Source: Bradyrhizobium roseum (GTDB lineage: Bacteria > Pseudomonadota > Alphaproteobacteria > Rhizobiales > Xanthobacteraceae). From it: a DNA stretch of 64,000 bases. The stretch spans positions 6,052,450 to 6,116,449 of the forward strand of contig NZ_CP129212.1 in assembly GCF_030413175.1 (NCBI RefSeq). The letters run 5' to 3'. Positions 1 through 9,698 of the stretch are shown here, piece by piece. The position numbers and the translations under genes are program-made. The notes beneath the pieces are model-generated. The model did not search any database and was not told where the DNA came from. It saw only the letters and a program-made list of their open reading frames with translations. Numbering within the stretch: position 1 is the first letter of the stretch; every line of letters begins with the position of its first letter.

Positions 1-261
1 GCACGCCGGCGACGATCGCGATCACGGTGGCGTAGGACACGCGGACCAGCGTCCGCGAAAAATCCTTCGTCATGCTGCCGGAGCCGATGCTGGACAGCGT
101 GTCGCGGAGCGTTTCGAACGGCGAAGGCAGCAGATCCTTGTTGACCCACCCGCCCTTCGCGGCGACCCACCAGATGCCCAGCAGCAGGATGGGCCCGATC
201 GCGAGCTCGATCGCGCGGCGGAGCCGTCTGGAATTCTGCGTCGAGAGCGCGATGCGCATGG
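1..261 (-). CDS. ABC transporter permease, TauC/SsuC type (N-terminal part)
   Basis: Inner-membrane permease of an uptake ABC transporter of the nitrate/sulfonate/taurine type. Only the first 87 codons are in the window; the gene runs off the left edge. The N-terminus has a basic leader, then a hydrophobic segment around residues 19-34 (ends LLLGIWWVAA), then a LLPSPFETL stretch typical of this family just after the first helix, and a second hydrophobic segment beginning near residue 75. The substrate cannot be told from this fragment. The ATG at 261 is the only start in this frame that leaves the first helix intact. About 350 bases without genes lie upstream, so it is probably first in its operon. 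Confidence 0.8.
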
Positions 262-607
262 CGGGTCCGCTTCATGGAGAGCGGCGGCCACGTGTGACGT
301 TTGCGACCGCCTGGACACGCGCATCTTCCTGCAATCACTTCGAAAGAAAATGCCGAGAACTGCAACGAGTTGTGCAGAAATACATATTGAAATGCAACAA
401 TCGACTGATCAATTTGTATTCATGCATTGCATAGTTTTTGAGCAAAGCGATCCGATGCAGCGCATAAGACCCGATCAGGCGCCCATACAAGTAAATGGCC
501 GGGCGGCATCTCGCCGTCAGGCCATTTCGCAAGCATGGCCGTCCAAGCCGCTTATTCGGTTGAATATCTGAACTCCGGCATCGCCAACCGCTGCGGCGCG
601 CCGCAGC
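262..607. other. Gene-free stretch with AT-rich putative promoter region and a dyad
   Basis: No credible gene. The part from about 345 to 445 is much more AT-rich than the surroundings and lies upstream of the leftward ABC permease, so it probably carries that promoter. It contains a perfect 11-base dyad ATGCATTGCAT at 422-432 and further TGCAA/TTGCA words nearby (around 361-395), which could be an operator of a GntR-type or similar regulator. This is inference from symmetry only. Confidence 0.35.
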
Positions 608-1171
608 TCAGGTCTGATAGTCGAGCAGCAACGCCGAGAAGGAAGTGCTGCTGCTCGCGCTGGAAGTGCCGGAGGCGCTGTATGTCGTCGATGACGAAGC
701 CTGCATGGATTCCTGCAGCGATTCCAGGAACTGCTTGAGGATGTCCTCGATGGAGGTTGCACTCGACGACGCGTCGTCGCTGGAGGACGCCTCGTCCGCG
801 GGCGGCGGACCGCCGGGAGGGGGACCGCCGGCGTCGCGCGGGCCGCCGCCACCGCCGGGACCGTCGGCGAAGGCCGTCTTGAAAATATCCTGCAGTTCGC
901 TGGCCTGCTCGGTGGTCAGCTTGCCGTCGGCCACCTGGCTGTTGATGAGATCGTCGATCTTCGACCGCAGATCGACGGGCCGCGCGCCGCTGGACTGGTC
1001 GCTGGCGCGGCTTGCCTGCAGCGCCGAATCGATATCGGTCAGCGCCGACGCCAGCGCGTCCTGGTCGGACGACTTGACGGCGCCGGATTTCACTTCGGAC
1101 AGCAACTCATCCTGCAACTTCTGGAGAGGCGACTGGTAGGTCTGGGCCGAGGCCGCCGAGATCGAGGTCAT
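608..1171 (-). CDS. Low-complexity hypothetical protein (Gly/Pro and Ser/Asp rich)
   Basis: A 187-residue protein of unknown function. The first 90 residues are polar and helical (LQKLQDELLSEVKSG region). Residues about 100-125 are a Gly/Pro-rich linker, followed by an acidic Ser-rich stretch, a short helix (IEDILKQFLESLQESM) and a Ser/Thr-rich tail. No signal peptide or membrane segment is seen. The ATG at 1171 has a GGAG ribosome site 8 bases upstream. It is divergent from the two-component genes at 1371-3466. Its composition resembles small proteins common in Bradyrhizobium that are annotated only as hypothetical; no function is proposed. Confidence 0.7.
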   Translation of the reverse strand: MTSISAASAQTYQSPLQKLQDELLSEVKSGAVKSSDQDALASALTDIDSALQASRASDQSSGARPVDLRSKIDDLINSQVADGKLTTEQASELQDIFKTAFADGPGGGGGPRDAGGPPPGGPPPADEASSSDDASSSATSIEDILKQFLESLQESMQASSSTTYSASGTSSASSSTSFSALLLDYQT

Positions 1172-1241
1172 GATAGCTCCAAGGAATCAAGGGGGGTCAG
1201 GTGATCGGTCGGGATACGCGTGGACGCCGCAACCGTAGGAT

Positions 1242-1257
1242 CGCGTTTCTTAACGCG
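1242..1257. promoter_or_regulatory. Perfect inverted repeat in divergent intergenic region
   Basis: CGCGTT, a TCTT spacer, then AACGCG, lying between the divergent hypothetical gene (start 1171) and the response-regulator gene (start 1371). Its place suggests an operator, perhaps for the adjacent OmpR-type regulator, but OmpR-type sites are usually direct repeats, so the link is weak. Confidence 0.3.
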
Positions 1258-1370
1258 GTCTTGTCGTCGGCCCCCGCGCCTGTTGCCCGGTATTGCCCGC
1301 GCCGGTTCAGAAACATATGGAAACAAAAATAATTCGCGCCCGCGCCGAATCACCGACAAAAAGGAGCGGC

Positions 1371-2126
1371 ATGGCCCAGGCAATACCCAACATCCTCGTC
1401 GTCGAGGACGATCGCGAGACGCGGTCGCTGATCGCCAAATACCTGCGCAGCAACGCCTGCAACGTGGCGACCGCGGCTGACGGCCGCGAGATGGCCCGCG
1501 CCATGACCGACCGCCGCGTCGATCTGTTGATCCTCGACGTCATGCTGCCGGGCGAAGACGGGCTGACATTGTGCCGCAAGGTGCGCGCGCAATCGCAGAC
1601 CCCGATCATCATGCTGACCGCGCGCGGCGAGGATGTCGATCGCATCATGGGCCTGGAGATGGGCGCCGACGACTATCTGGCAAAGCCGTTCAACCCGCGC
1701 GAACTGCTGGCGCGGATCAACGCGGTGCTGCGCCGGCAGGCCGCAGCCTTGACCGCCAGCGCCAGCGAAGGCGCGACGGCGCTGACGTTCGCCGGCTGGC
1801 GGATCGATTTACGGCTGCGCGAGTTGCGCAACCCGCAAGGCGCGCATGTGGCGATGACCAGCGCGGAGTTCGATCTGCTCAGAACCTTCTGCGAGCGGCC
1901 GGGCCGCGTGCTGTCGCGCGACAGCCTGCTCGACCTCACGCAGGGCCGCAACGCCGGCTCGTTCGAGCGCTCCATCGACGTGCTGGTCAGCCGCATCCGC
2001 CGCAAGATCGAGCCCGATCCGCAAGCCGCCACCCTGATCAAGACGGTGCGCTCGGGCGGCTACATGTTCACGCCGCAGGTCGAGCCCGCCGGCGCCGAGG
2101 CGACCACCATCACCACCGGCCGCTGA
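1371..2126 (+). CDS. Two-component response regulator, OmpR/PhoB family
   Basis: A 251-residue cytoplasmic response regulator. The receiver domain spans about residues 7-120, with acidic residues E12-D13-D14, the phosphoacceptor D56 (LLILDVMLPGEDG), the switch Thr in MLTARGE and Lys in LAKPFNPREL. A winged-helix DNA-binding domain fills about 145-240 (FDLLRTFCERPGRVLSRDSLL and the recognition-helix region SIDVLVSRIRRKIE). The ATG at 1371 is chosen because AAGGAG lies 5-10 bases before it; an in-frame start at 1293 would add an unusual basic tail. The kinase gene follows after 2 bases, so the two form one operon. Confidence 0.93.
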   Translation: MAQAIPNILVVEDDRETRSLIAKYLRSNACNVATAADGREMARAMTDRRVDLLILDVMLPGEDGLTLCRKVRAQSQTPIIMLTARGEDVDRIMGLEMGADDYLAKPFNPRELLARINAVLRRQAAALTASASEGATALTFAGWRIDLRLRELRNPQGAHVAMTSAEFDLLRTFCERPGRVLSRDSLLDLTQGRNAGSFERSIDVLVSRIRRKIEPDPQAATLIKTVRSGGYMFTPQVEPAGAEATTITTGR

Positions 2127-2128
2127 TC

Positions 2129-3466
2129 ATGAAGGCCCTGTTCAATCTGCGCGGGATCAGCGGCCAGATCGCAGCGCTCGTCATCGTCTCGATCATAACG
2201 CTTCATCTGATCATCACCGCGGCTTTCCTGCTGCACCGTTCCGACCTGCTGCACCGTTCCGACCAGGCGCAGCCGTCGCCCGATCGCGGCCACGGCGCAC
2301 TCATCACGGCCGTGCAGTTGCTGGGTGCAGCGCCCGCTGCCGAACGGCAGCGGCTATCCGACGACATCGCGCGCGCCTTTCCGCAACTCGGCATCGGGAT
2401 CTTGTCGGTCGCACCAACGCCCGCGGGCGACGCCGACGCGCTCAACCTGCACGGCCTGCAACGGCGCCTCGGTGCCGACTATCGCATCGTCCCGCTGGCC
2501 GGCGACGATGGCCGCAGGATGGGCATTGGCCTGCCCGACGGCATGATGATTTCGGCCAGCCTGCCGATGGACCGGCCACGGCCGCCGTTTCTCGGCAGCC
2601 CCTGGATGATCACGCTGCTGTTTGCCGTCATCAGCGTCACCTTGCTCGGCCTGTGGGCGGCACGGGCACTGACTGCGCCGCTGTCGTCCTTTGCCAAAGC
2701 CGCCGAGAGCTTCAGCCTCGACGGCGCCGCGGCGCCGCTGCCGGAGCGAGGTCCGGAGGAAATCCGCTCGGTCGCGCGCGCGCTCAACCGCATGCGGGAA
2801 CGCATCACCGCCCTGATCGACGACCGCACCAGGATGCTCGCCGCGATCAGCCACGACTTGCGCACGCCGATTACACGCATGCGTCTTCGCGCCGAATTCA
2901 TCGAGGACGAAACCTATCGCGGCCGCATGCTCGACGATCTCGACCAGATGCGCGGCATGCTGGAATCGGTGCTGTCGTTCCTGCGCGATGGCCGCAGGCT
3001 CGAGGCGATGACCCTGACCGACATCGCCAGCACGCTGCAACTCGTCGCCGACCAGTTCGCCGACATGGGACGCAAGGTGAGCTATGAGGGGCCTGCGCAC
3101 GCCATGGCCACGGTGCGGCCGGACGATCTGCACCGCGCCGTCACCAACCTGGTGGAGAATGCGGTGAGGTTCGGCGCCGAAGCGGTGGTCCGCCTGCACG
3201 TCGCAGCGGAGTTCGTCACCATCGATGTCGAGGACGACGGCCCCGGCATTTCGGATACACAGAAAAAGGACATGCTGGAGCCGTTCGTGCGCGGCGACGA
3301 GGCCCGCAACATGGATGAAGCGGCGGGCTTCGGCCTCGGGCTTTCGATCACCAACGCCATCGCGACGGCCCATGGCGGCGCGCTGTCGCTGCACGACCGG
3401 CAACCGCACGGGCTGATCGTCCGGCTACGATTGCCGGTCCAGCAGAGCGAGCCCAGGGTGGCTTAG
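2129..3466 (+). CDS. Sensor histidine kinase, EnvZ-like
   Basis: A 445-residue inner-membrane sensor kinase, partner of the regulator just upstream. TM1 is about residues 12-35, a periplasmic loop about 36-155 and TM2 about 157-177, followed by HAMP, then HisKA with the phosphorylated His near residue 242 (AAISHDLRTPITR). The HATPase domain shows the N box (TNLVENAVRFG), G1 (VEDDGPGI) and G2 (GFGLGLSI). The stimulus is unknown. The loop after TM1 contains an exact 18-base tandem duplication (LLHRSD twice). The start ATG at 2129 follows the regulator stop by 2 bases, so translation is probably coupled. Confidence 0.93.
   Translation: MKALFNLRGISGQIAALVIVSIITLHLIITAAFLLHRSDLLHRSDQAQPSPDRGHGALITAVQLLGAAPAAERQRLSDDIARAFPQLGIGILSVAPTPAGDADALNLHGLQRRLGADYRIVPLAGDDGRRMGIGLPDGMMISASLPMDRPRPPFLGSPWMITLLFAVISVTLLGLWAARALTAPLSSFAKAAESFSLDGAAAPLPERGPEEIRSVARALNRMRERITALIDDRTRMLAAISHDLRTPITRMRLRAEFIEDETYRGRMLDDLDQMRGMLESVLSFLRDGRRLEAMTLTDIASTLQLVADQFADMGRKVSYEGPAHAMATVRPDDLHRAVTNLVENAVRFGAEAVVRLHVAAEFVTIDVEDDGPGISDTQKKDMLEPFVRGDEARNMDEAAGFGLGLSITNAIATAHGGALSLHDRQPHGLIVRLRLPVQQSEPRVA
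2228..2263 (+). repeat. Exact 18-bp tandem duplication inside the kinase gene
   Basis: Two identical 18-base units encode LLHRSD-LLHRSD at the periplasmic end of TM1. The reading frame is kept. This looks like a recent slippage event. Confidence 0.9.
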
Positions 3467-3482
3467 CTGAGCAGACGGTCGC

Positions 3483-3677
3483 TTACGCGGCCAGCGCGTC
3501 CGGATCGGCTTCCTCATAGATCGCTACCGCCTCGAAGCGATAATCGCAGGCGCGGCAGAACCAGAGAAAGGACGTGCGGCCGGGGCTGCTCTCGACCCAG
3601 TCTGGTCTGGGGATCGGCTTGCCGCATTGGGCACAGGGATTGCCGCGGGGGAGCGTGCTGGAGTCGAGTCGGGCCAT
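3483..3677 (-). CDS. Small zinc-ribbon protein
   Basis: A 64-residue protein with two CxxC pairs (CAQCGK near residue 15 and CRAC near residue 41) that can form one zinc ribbon; the rest is acidic at the C-terminus (YEEADPDALAA). The ATG at 3677 is preferred over an upstream start because the message reads AAAGGGAG seven bases before it. Role unknown; such proteins bind nucleic acid or act as small regulators. It ends 17 bases from the kinase gene on the other strand. Confidence 0.72.
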   Translation of the reverse strand: MARLDSSTLPRGNPCAQCGKPIPRPDWVESSPGRTSFLWFCRACDYRFEAVAIYEEADPDALAA

Positions 3678-3978
3678 GGCGAATCTCCCTTTGACGTTCG
3701 ATGACGTCTTGTTCAACCAGTGATGGGGTACGCGGTGAATTGGGACAGGACCGCTGTCAAAAACCGGACTTTGCGGCGGCCACGCTTGTACAAGCTCGTT
3801 GCTTCATTTGCACGTCAAACGTGCGCGTCGGCGTGACGCAGCTTCGTCATCGCGCCGGTATTCCGTAACAGCCTGGGGGCCACCTGCCGCGATATCGCCG
3901 GTTTTTCGCCACATCTGTGCCCGCTAGTGGAACTACCGAGGCCGCCACTCGTTAGCCGCCGTTCACAGAGATTATTTT

Positions 3979-4497
3979 ATGAAAAGTTTCCCCAAGTTCG
4001 CGTTCGCCGCCCTCATGGTCCTGGCGGTTTCCCCCGAAGCAATGGCGCAAAGCCGCGCGCAGTATGAGAGCATGGTGGCAAGCCACGCCCGCGCCAACAA
4101 CGTGCCGGAGGCGCTGGTGCACCGCGTGATCGTGCGCGAGAGCAAATATCACGCGCACCTCGTCGGACGCGGCGGCACCATCGGGCTGATGCAGATCAAG
4201 CTGCCGACGGCGCGCGGCCTTGGCTACACCGGCGATGCCGCCGGCCTGCGCGATCCCGACACCAACCTGAACTGGGGCGTCAAATATCTCGCCGGCGCCT
4301 ACCGCGCCGCCAATGGCGATCACAGCCGCGCGGTACGTTATTATGCGAGCGGCTATTATTATGCCGCCAAGCGCCAGCGGCAGGAGAAGCCGTTGCAGCT
4401 TTCACCGGTACTCGCCAGCGACGCCGCACCGAAAATCGTCGCGGCACCGGCAAAAAAGCCCGCCGACGCCGACGCGCTGCAGACCAACGCCAAATAG
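3979..4497 (+). CDS. Lytic transglycosylase, SLT domain
   Basis: A 172-residue secreted murein hydrolase that would cleave the MurNAc-GlcNAc bond to give 1,6-anhydro ends. A Sec signal peptide covers residues 1-24 (ends AMA-QS). The SLT domain follows with the catalytic Glu in VIVRESKYHAH (near residue 51), then GLMQIKLPTARGLGY and NLNWGVKYLAGAY, the usual goose-lysozyme-like motifs. The tail is a short Lys/Ala/Pro-rich stretch. It is a single-domain enzyme with no binding module. It is transcribed alone; the thiamine riboswitch starts about 100 bases downstream. Confidence 0.9.
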   Translation: MKSFPKFAFAALMVLAVSPEAMAQSRAQYESMVASHARANNVPEALVHRVIVRESKYHAHLVGRGGTIGLMQIKLPTARGLGYTGDAAGLRDPDTNLNWGVKYLAGAYRAANGDHSRAVRYYASGYYYAAKRQRQEKPLQLSPVLASDAAPKIVAAPAKKPADADALQTNAK

Positions 4498-4565
4498 CCG
4501 GTTGGTGCAGCGCTCTGCGCGGCGCAGCATCCCGCGAATGCGGTGCAGTACCTGCCGTAGCCGCG

Positions 4566-4593
4566 TTGACACCTCTGCCCAAGCGCCTACATT
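4566..4593 (+). promoter_or_regulatory. Probable sigma-70-type promoter of the thiamine operon
   Basis: TTGACA at 4566-4571, a 16-base spacer, then TACATT at 4588-4593. Transcription would start near 4600, right at the 5' edge of the TPP riboswitch, which supports the assignment. Confidence 0.6.
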
Positions 4594-4600
4594 AGACTCG

Positions 4601-4722
4601 TTCCGAGGGGTGCTCCGATGAGGAGCTGAGATACCGCACGCTTGGGCCGACTACTTCAAGGTAGAGGCACTGGACCGCGGTGACCCTTTGAACCTGATCC
4701 GGGTCATGCCGGCGAAGGGACA
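4601..4722 (+). promoter_or_regulatory. TPP riboswitch (thi box)
   Basis: The conserved core is present: the P1/P2 entry GAGGGGTGC, the CTGAGA box at about 4625-4630, and the second helix with TGAACCTGATCCGG at about 4688-4701 followed by GTCATGCCGGCGAAGGGAC. Closing GGG and the ribosome site lie directly before the thiO ATG at 4726, so thiamine pyrophosphate binding probably blocks translation initiation. It should repress thiO and, through the operon, thiS, thiG, thiE and thiC when TPP is plentiful. Confidence 0.95.
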
Positions 4723-4725
4723 GGG

Positions 4726-5739
4726 ATGTACCAGAAGACCGATCCGCGGGGGGATTCCCCGATTTCCATCATCGGGGCGGGCATTGCCGGCGCCTGGCAG
4801 GCGTTGCTGTTCGCACAAGCCGGCCACGCCGTTACGCTATACGAGCGCAGCGACGCGGCCATGACGCTCTCCACCAGCCACTGGGCCGGCGGCATGCTGG
4901 CGCCCTGGTGCGAAGCCGAGACCTCCGAACCCGTGATCGGCCGGCTCGGGATCCGCTCGCTCGACCTGTGGCGCGAGCATTTTCCCGACACCCCGTTCAA
5001 CGGCTCGCTGGTGGTGGCGCATGCCCGCGACCGCGCCGACTTCGAACGGTTTGCGCGGCTGACCACCGGCCATGTGAGACTCGACGCGCAAGGGCTGCGC
5101 GACCTCGAACCCTCGCTGGAAGGCCGCTTCCGGGACGGGTTGTTTTATCCCGATGAGGCCCATGTCGAGCCGCGAAAAGTGCTTCCAGAACTGCACGCGC
5201 GCATCGAGGCCGCCGGCGGCATGGTCAAGTTCGACTGCGATGTGAACGCGCAGGATCTCGACGGCATCGTGATCGACTGCCGCGGGCTCTCCGCGCGCGA
5301 CGAACAGCCCGAGCTGCGCGGCGTCAAGGGCGAGATGATCATCGTCGAGACCAGCGAGGTCGAACTGGCACGCCCGGTGCGGCTGATCCATCCGCGCTGG
5401 CCGCTGTATGTGATCCCGCGCGGCGACGGCAGGTTCATGCTGGGCGCGACCTCGATCGAGGCCGAGGACACCGGCGTCAGCGTCCGCTCGGCGCTGGAGC
5501 TGCTGGGCGCCGCCTATGCCGTGCATCCGGCCTTCGCCGAGGCGCGCATCGTCGAATTCGGCTCGGGCCTGCGTCCGGCGTTTCCCGACAATCTGCCGCG
5601 GATCACGGTGCACAACGACACCATCGCCGTGAATGGGCTCTACCGCCACGGCTTTCTGCTGGCGCCCGCGCTGGCCGAGCTGACGCTCGGCTATGTGCAG
5701 CGTGGCGCTATCGATAACGAGGTGATGCGATGCGTGTGA
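4726..5739 (+). CDS. thiO: Glycine oxidase-type FAD oxidoreductase ThiO
   Basis: A 337-residue FAD enzyme that oxidises glycine to the imine (dehydroglycine) needed to make the thiazole ring of thiamine. The N-terminal Rossmann motif is IIGAGIAGAWQALLFAQAGH (residues about 14-33). A DAO-type fold follows, with RDGLFYPDEAHVEPRKVL and, at the C-terminus, GLRPAFPDNLPRI and NGLYRHGFLLAPALAE, as in other members. It is the first gene after the TPP riboswitch, and its end overlaps thiS by 10 bases. Context makes ThiO far more likely than a general D-amino-acid oxidase. Confidence 0.93.
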   Translation: MYQKTDPRGDSPISIIGAGIAGAWQALLFAQAGHAVTLYERSDAAMTLSTSHWAGGMLAPWCEAETSEPVIGRLGIRSLDLWREHFPDTPFNGSLVVAHARDRADFERFARLTTGHVRLDAQGLRDLEPSLEGRFRDGLFYPDEAHVEPRKVLPELHARIEAAGGMVKFDCDVNAQDLDGIVIDCRGLSARDEQPELRGVKGEMIIVETSEVELARPVRLIHPRWPLYVIPRGDGRFMLGATSIEAEDTGVSVRSALELLGAAYAVHPAFAEARIVEFGSGLRPAFPDNLPRITVHNDTIAVNGLYRHGFLLAPALAELTLGYVQRGAIDNEVMRCV

Positions 5740-5927
5740 CGGTGAATGGCGAAGCGCGGGAGATCGCTGCTGAACGCGTCGATGCATTGCTCGCCGAGCT
5801 CGACTACGAAGGCACGCATTTCGCGATCGCCGTGAATTACGACGTGCTGCCGAAAAGCCGCTGGGCCGAGACGACGCTGAAGGCCGGCGACGAGATCGAA
5901 ATCATCACGCCGCGGCAGGGAGGGTAG
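5730..5927 (+). CDS. thiS: Sulfur carrier protein ThiS
   Basis: A 65-residue ubiquitin-like sulfur carrier. The C-terminus ends in the Gly-Gly needed for adenylation and thiocarboxylate formation (IITPRQGG). The beginning VTVNGEAREI and the middle FAIAVNYDVLPKSRW match the family. It donates sulfur to ThiG. It overlaps the thiO end by 10 bases, so translation is coupled. Confidence 0.95.
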   Translation: MRVTVNGEAREIAAERVDALLAELDYEGTHFAIAVNYDVLPKSRWAETTLKAGDEIEIITPRQGG

Positions 5928-5952
5928 TTAGTGATGAACGGTGCCGCAGCTT

Positions 5953-6092
5953 CCCTCAACCTCGCCCCGCTTGCGGGGAGAGGTCGGATCGCGCTTGCGA
6001 TCCGGGTGAGGGGGTACAGGTCCATCGATAGATCACGCGCGCTGAGAGAGCCCCTCACCCCAACCCTCTCCCCGCAAGCGCGGGGCGAGGGA
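5953..6092. repeat. Intergenic palindromic repeat between thiS and thiG
   Basis: A long imperfect inverted repeat: the left arm reads CTCGCCCCGCTTGCGGGGAG and the right arm CCCCGCAAGCGCGGGGCGAG, with GTGAGGGG and CCCCTCAC inner arms. Repeats of this kind (GTGAGGGG...CCCCTCACCCC) are dispersed in rhizobial genomes. It sits inside the operon, so it may trim or stabilise the message between thiS and thiG. Confidence 0.8.
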
Positions 6093-6118
6093 GCGAACCG
6101 AACTCGCGGAGACGCACA

Positions 6119-6901
6119 GTGCTAACCTTCTACGGCAAAACCTTTTCCTCCCGCCTACTGATCGGCACGGCGTTGTACCCGTCGCCCGCGATCATGCAGG
6201 ACGCGATCCGCGCATCGGGATCCAACATCGTCACCGTGTCGCTGCGGCGCGAGGCGGCCGGCGGCAAGACCGGGGATGCGTTCTGGTCGTTGATCCGCGA
6301 GCTCGGCGTCACCGTGCTGCCGAACACCGCCGGCTGCCGCAGCGTGCGCGACGCGGTGACCACCGCAAAGCTGGCGCGCGAATTGTTCGGCACGCCCTGG
6401 ATCAAGCTGGAAGTGATCGCCGACAACGATACGCTGCAGCCCGACGTCGTGGGCCTGGTCGAAGCCGCCGGCATTTTGATCAAGGACGGCTTTGAGGTGT
6501 TCCCCTATTGCACCGAGGACCTGTCGGTCGCGATGCGGCTGGTCGATGCCGGCTGCAAGGTGGTGATGCCCTGGGCCGCGCCGATCGGAAGCGCCAAGGG
6601 AATTACCAACCGCGACGCGCTGAAGCTGATGCGCGAGCGCCTGCCTGATATCACGCTGGTGGTCGACGCCGGCCTCGGCGCGCCGTCGCATGCGGCGCAT
6701 GCGCTCGAACTCGGCTACGACGCCGTGCTGCTCAACACGGCGGTCGCCAAAGCCGCCGACCCCGTCGCGATGGCGAACGCCTTTCGCCTCGGCGTCGAAG
6801 CCGGCCGCACCGCTTATGAGGCCGGGCTGATGGAAGCCCGCGATTTCGCCTCGCCCTCAACTCCTGTGATTGGGACCCCGTTCTGGCATGCCGTATCCTG
6901 A
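6119..6901 (+). CDS. thiG: Thiazole synthase ThiG
   Basis: A 260-residue TIM-barrel enzyme that builds the thiazole phosphate from deoxyxylulose 5-phosphate, dehydroglycine and ThiS thiocarboxylate. Family blocks are clear: [14 protein letters not shown] near the N-terminus, [61 protein letters not shown] and [13 protein letters not shown]. The start is GTG at 6119 with a GGAG-like site before it. The end overlaps thiE by 14 bases. Confidence 0.95.
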   Translation: MLTFYGKTFSSRLLIGTALYPSPAIMQDAIRASGSNIVTVSLRREAAGGKTGDAFWSLIRELGVTVLPNTAGCRSVRDAVTTAKLARELFGTPWIKLEVIADNDTLQPDVVGLVEAAGILIKDGFEVFPYCTEDLSVAMRLVDAGCKVVMPWAAPIGSAKGITNRDALKLMRERLPDITLVVDAGLGAPSHAAHALELGYDAVLLNTAVAKAADPVAMANAFRLGVEAGRTAYEAGLMEARDFASPSTPVIGTPFWHAVS

Positions 6902-7496
6902 CAAGTTTTATCCCGTCGTTCACAACGTCGCCTGGGTGACGCGGCTGGCGCTGCTCGGCGCCGGCACCATCCAGCTGCGCGCAAAAGACCTCAACGAATC
7001 CGAAGCGCTGCAGATCGTCGCCGACGCGCTGGAGGCGATCAAGGGCACCGACGCCAAACTCGTGGTCAACGACTACTGGCGCGCGGCGATCGTCGCCGGC
7101 GCCAGGCATCTGCATCTCGGCCAGGAAGACCTTGCCGACGCCGATCTCGGCGAAATCCGCAAAGCCGGATTGACGCTCGGCATCTCCACCCATGACGACG
7201 CGGAACTGGCGACCGCGCTGGCCGCGAAGCCGGACTACATTGCGCTGGGACCGATTTTTCCGACCACGCTGAAATCGATGCGCTTCGCGCCGCAGGGCAT
7301 TCCGAAGATCACCGAGTGGAAGAAGCGCGTGGGCAGCATCCCGCTGGTCGCGATCGGCGGCATCAAGTTCGAGCAGGCCGCGGAGATTTTTGCGGCGGGG
7401 GCGGACTCGATCGCCGTTGTCAGCGACGTCACCCAGAACGCCGATCCCGACGCGCGGGTGCGGCAGTGGCTGGGACAGACGGCGAAGGCCGCGTGA
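6888..7496 (+). CDS. thiE: Thiamine phosphate synthase ThiE
   Basis: A 202-residue TIM-barrel protein joining HMP pyrophosphate and thiazole phosphate. Motifs: IQLRAKDL (substrate phosphate region), [46 protein letters not shown] and [11 protein letters not shown], with the last Gly-rich phosphate loop [12 protein letters not shown]. The ATG at 6888 is preferred; it lies inside the end of thiG. Proteins of this family are usually about 200-220 residues. Confidence 0.93.
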   Translation: MPYPDKFYPVVHNVAWVTRLALLGAGTIQLRAKDLNESEALQIVADALEAIKGTDAKLVVNDYWRAAIVAGARHLHLGQEDLADADLGEIRKAGLTLGISTHDDAELATALAAKPDYIALGPIFPTTLKSMRFAPQGIPKITEWKKRVGSIPLVAIGGIKFEQAAEIFAAGADSIAVVSDVTQNADPDARVRQWLGQTAKAA

Positions 7497-7516
7497 TGAG
7501 CAATCCCAACCATCCA

Positions 7517-7604
7517 CGTCATTGCGAGGAGCGCCAGCGACGAAGCAATCCATTCTCACCATTTGCTCGGTGGCATGGATTGCTTCGCTGCGCTCGCAAT
7601 GACG
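7517..7604. repeat. Intergenic palindromic repeat, family A (copy 1)
   Basis: Inverted repeat with outer arms CGTCATTGCGAG and CTCGCAATGACG and inner arms CGAAGCAATCCA and TGGATTGCTTCG. A second copy lies at 14488-14565. It sits between thiE and thiC, within the thiamine operon. Confidence 0.85.
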
Positions 7605-7636
7605 GAGAAAACAATCAGAGACACAACGGAGGATAA

Positions 7637-9538
<1,902 letters not shown>

Positions 9539-9557
9539 AGGTCCCCTCTTTGAAGAG

Positions 9558-9576
9558 GCCCGGGTACGACCTGGGC
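9558..9576 (+). terminator. Hairpin after thiC
   Basis: GCCCGGGT, ACG loop, ACCTGGGC: an 8-pair stem with one G-U pair, 20 bases after the thiC stop, with a smaller CCTCT/AGAGG hairpin just before it. There is no clear U-tract, so it may be a Rho-dependent or weak terminator. Confidence 0.45.
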
Positions 9577-9698
9577 CTCCCGTCACGAGCTAAGACCTAT
9601 CCGTGATTTTGCGGCGCACTAGAAGTAAACAAAACACACTCCCCGACTTCATGCCCTTATGCTAGTCTTAGGTTGTATTGACGCGCAGGAGGAGATCT

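Noticed and set aside
1571..2128. Long open frame joined to the kinase gene from 1571
   Set aside because: It overlaps the response-regulator gene in another phase and reads as Arg/Ala/His-rich nonsense; the kinase starts at 2129.
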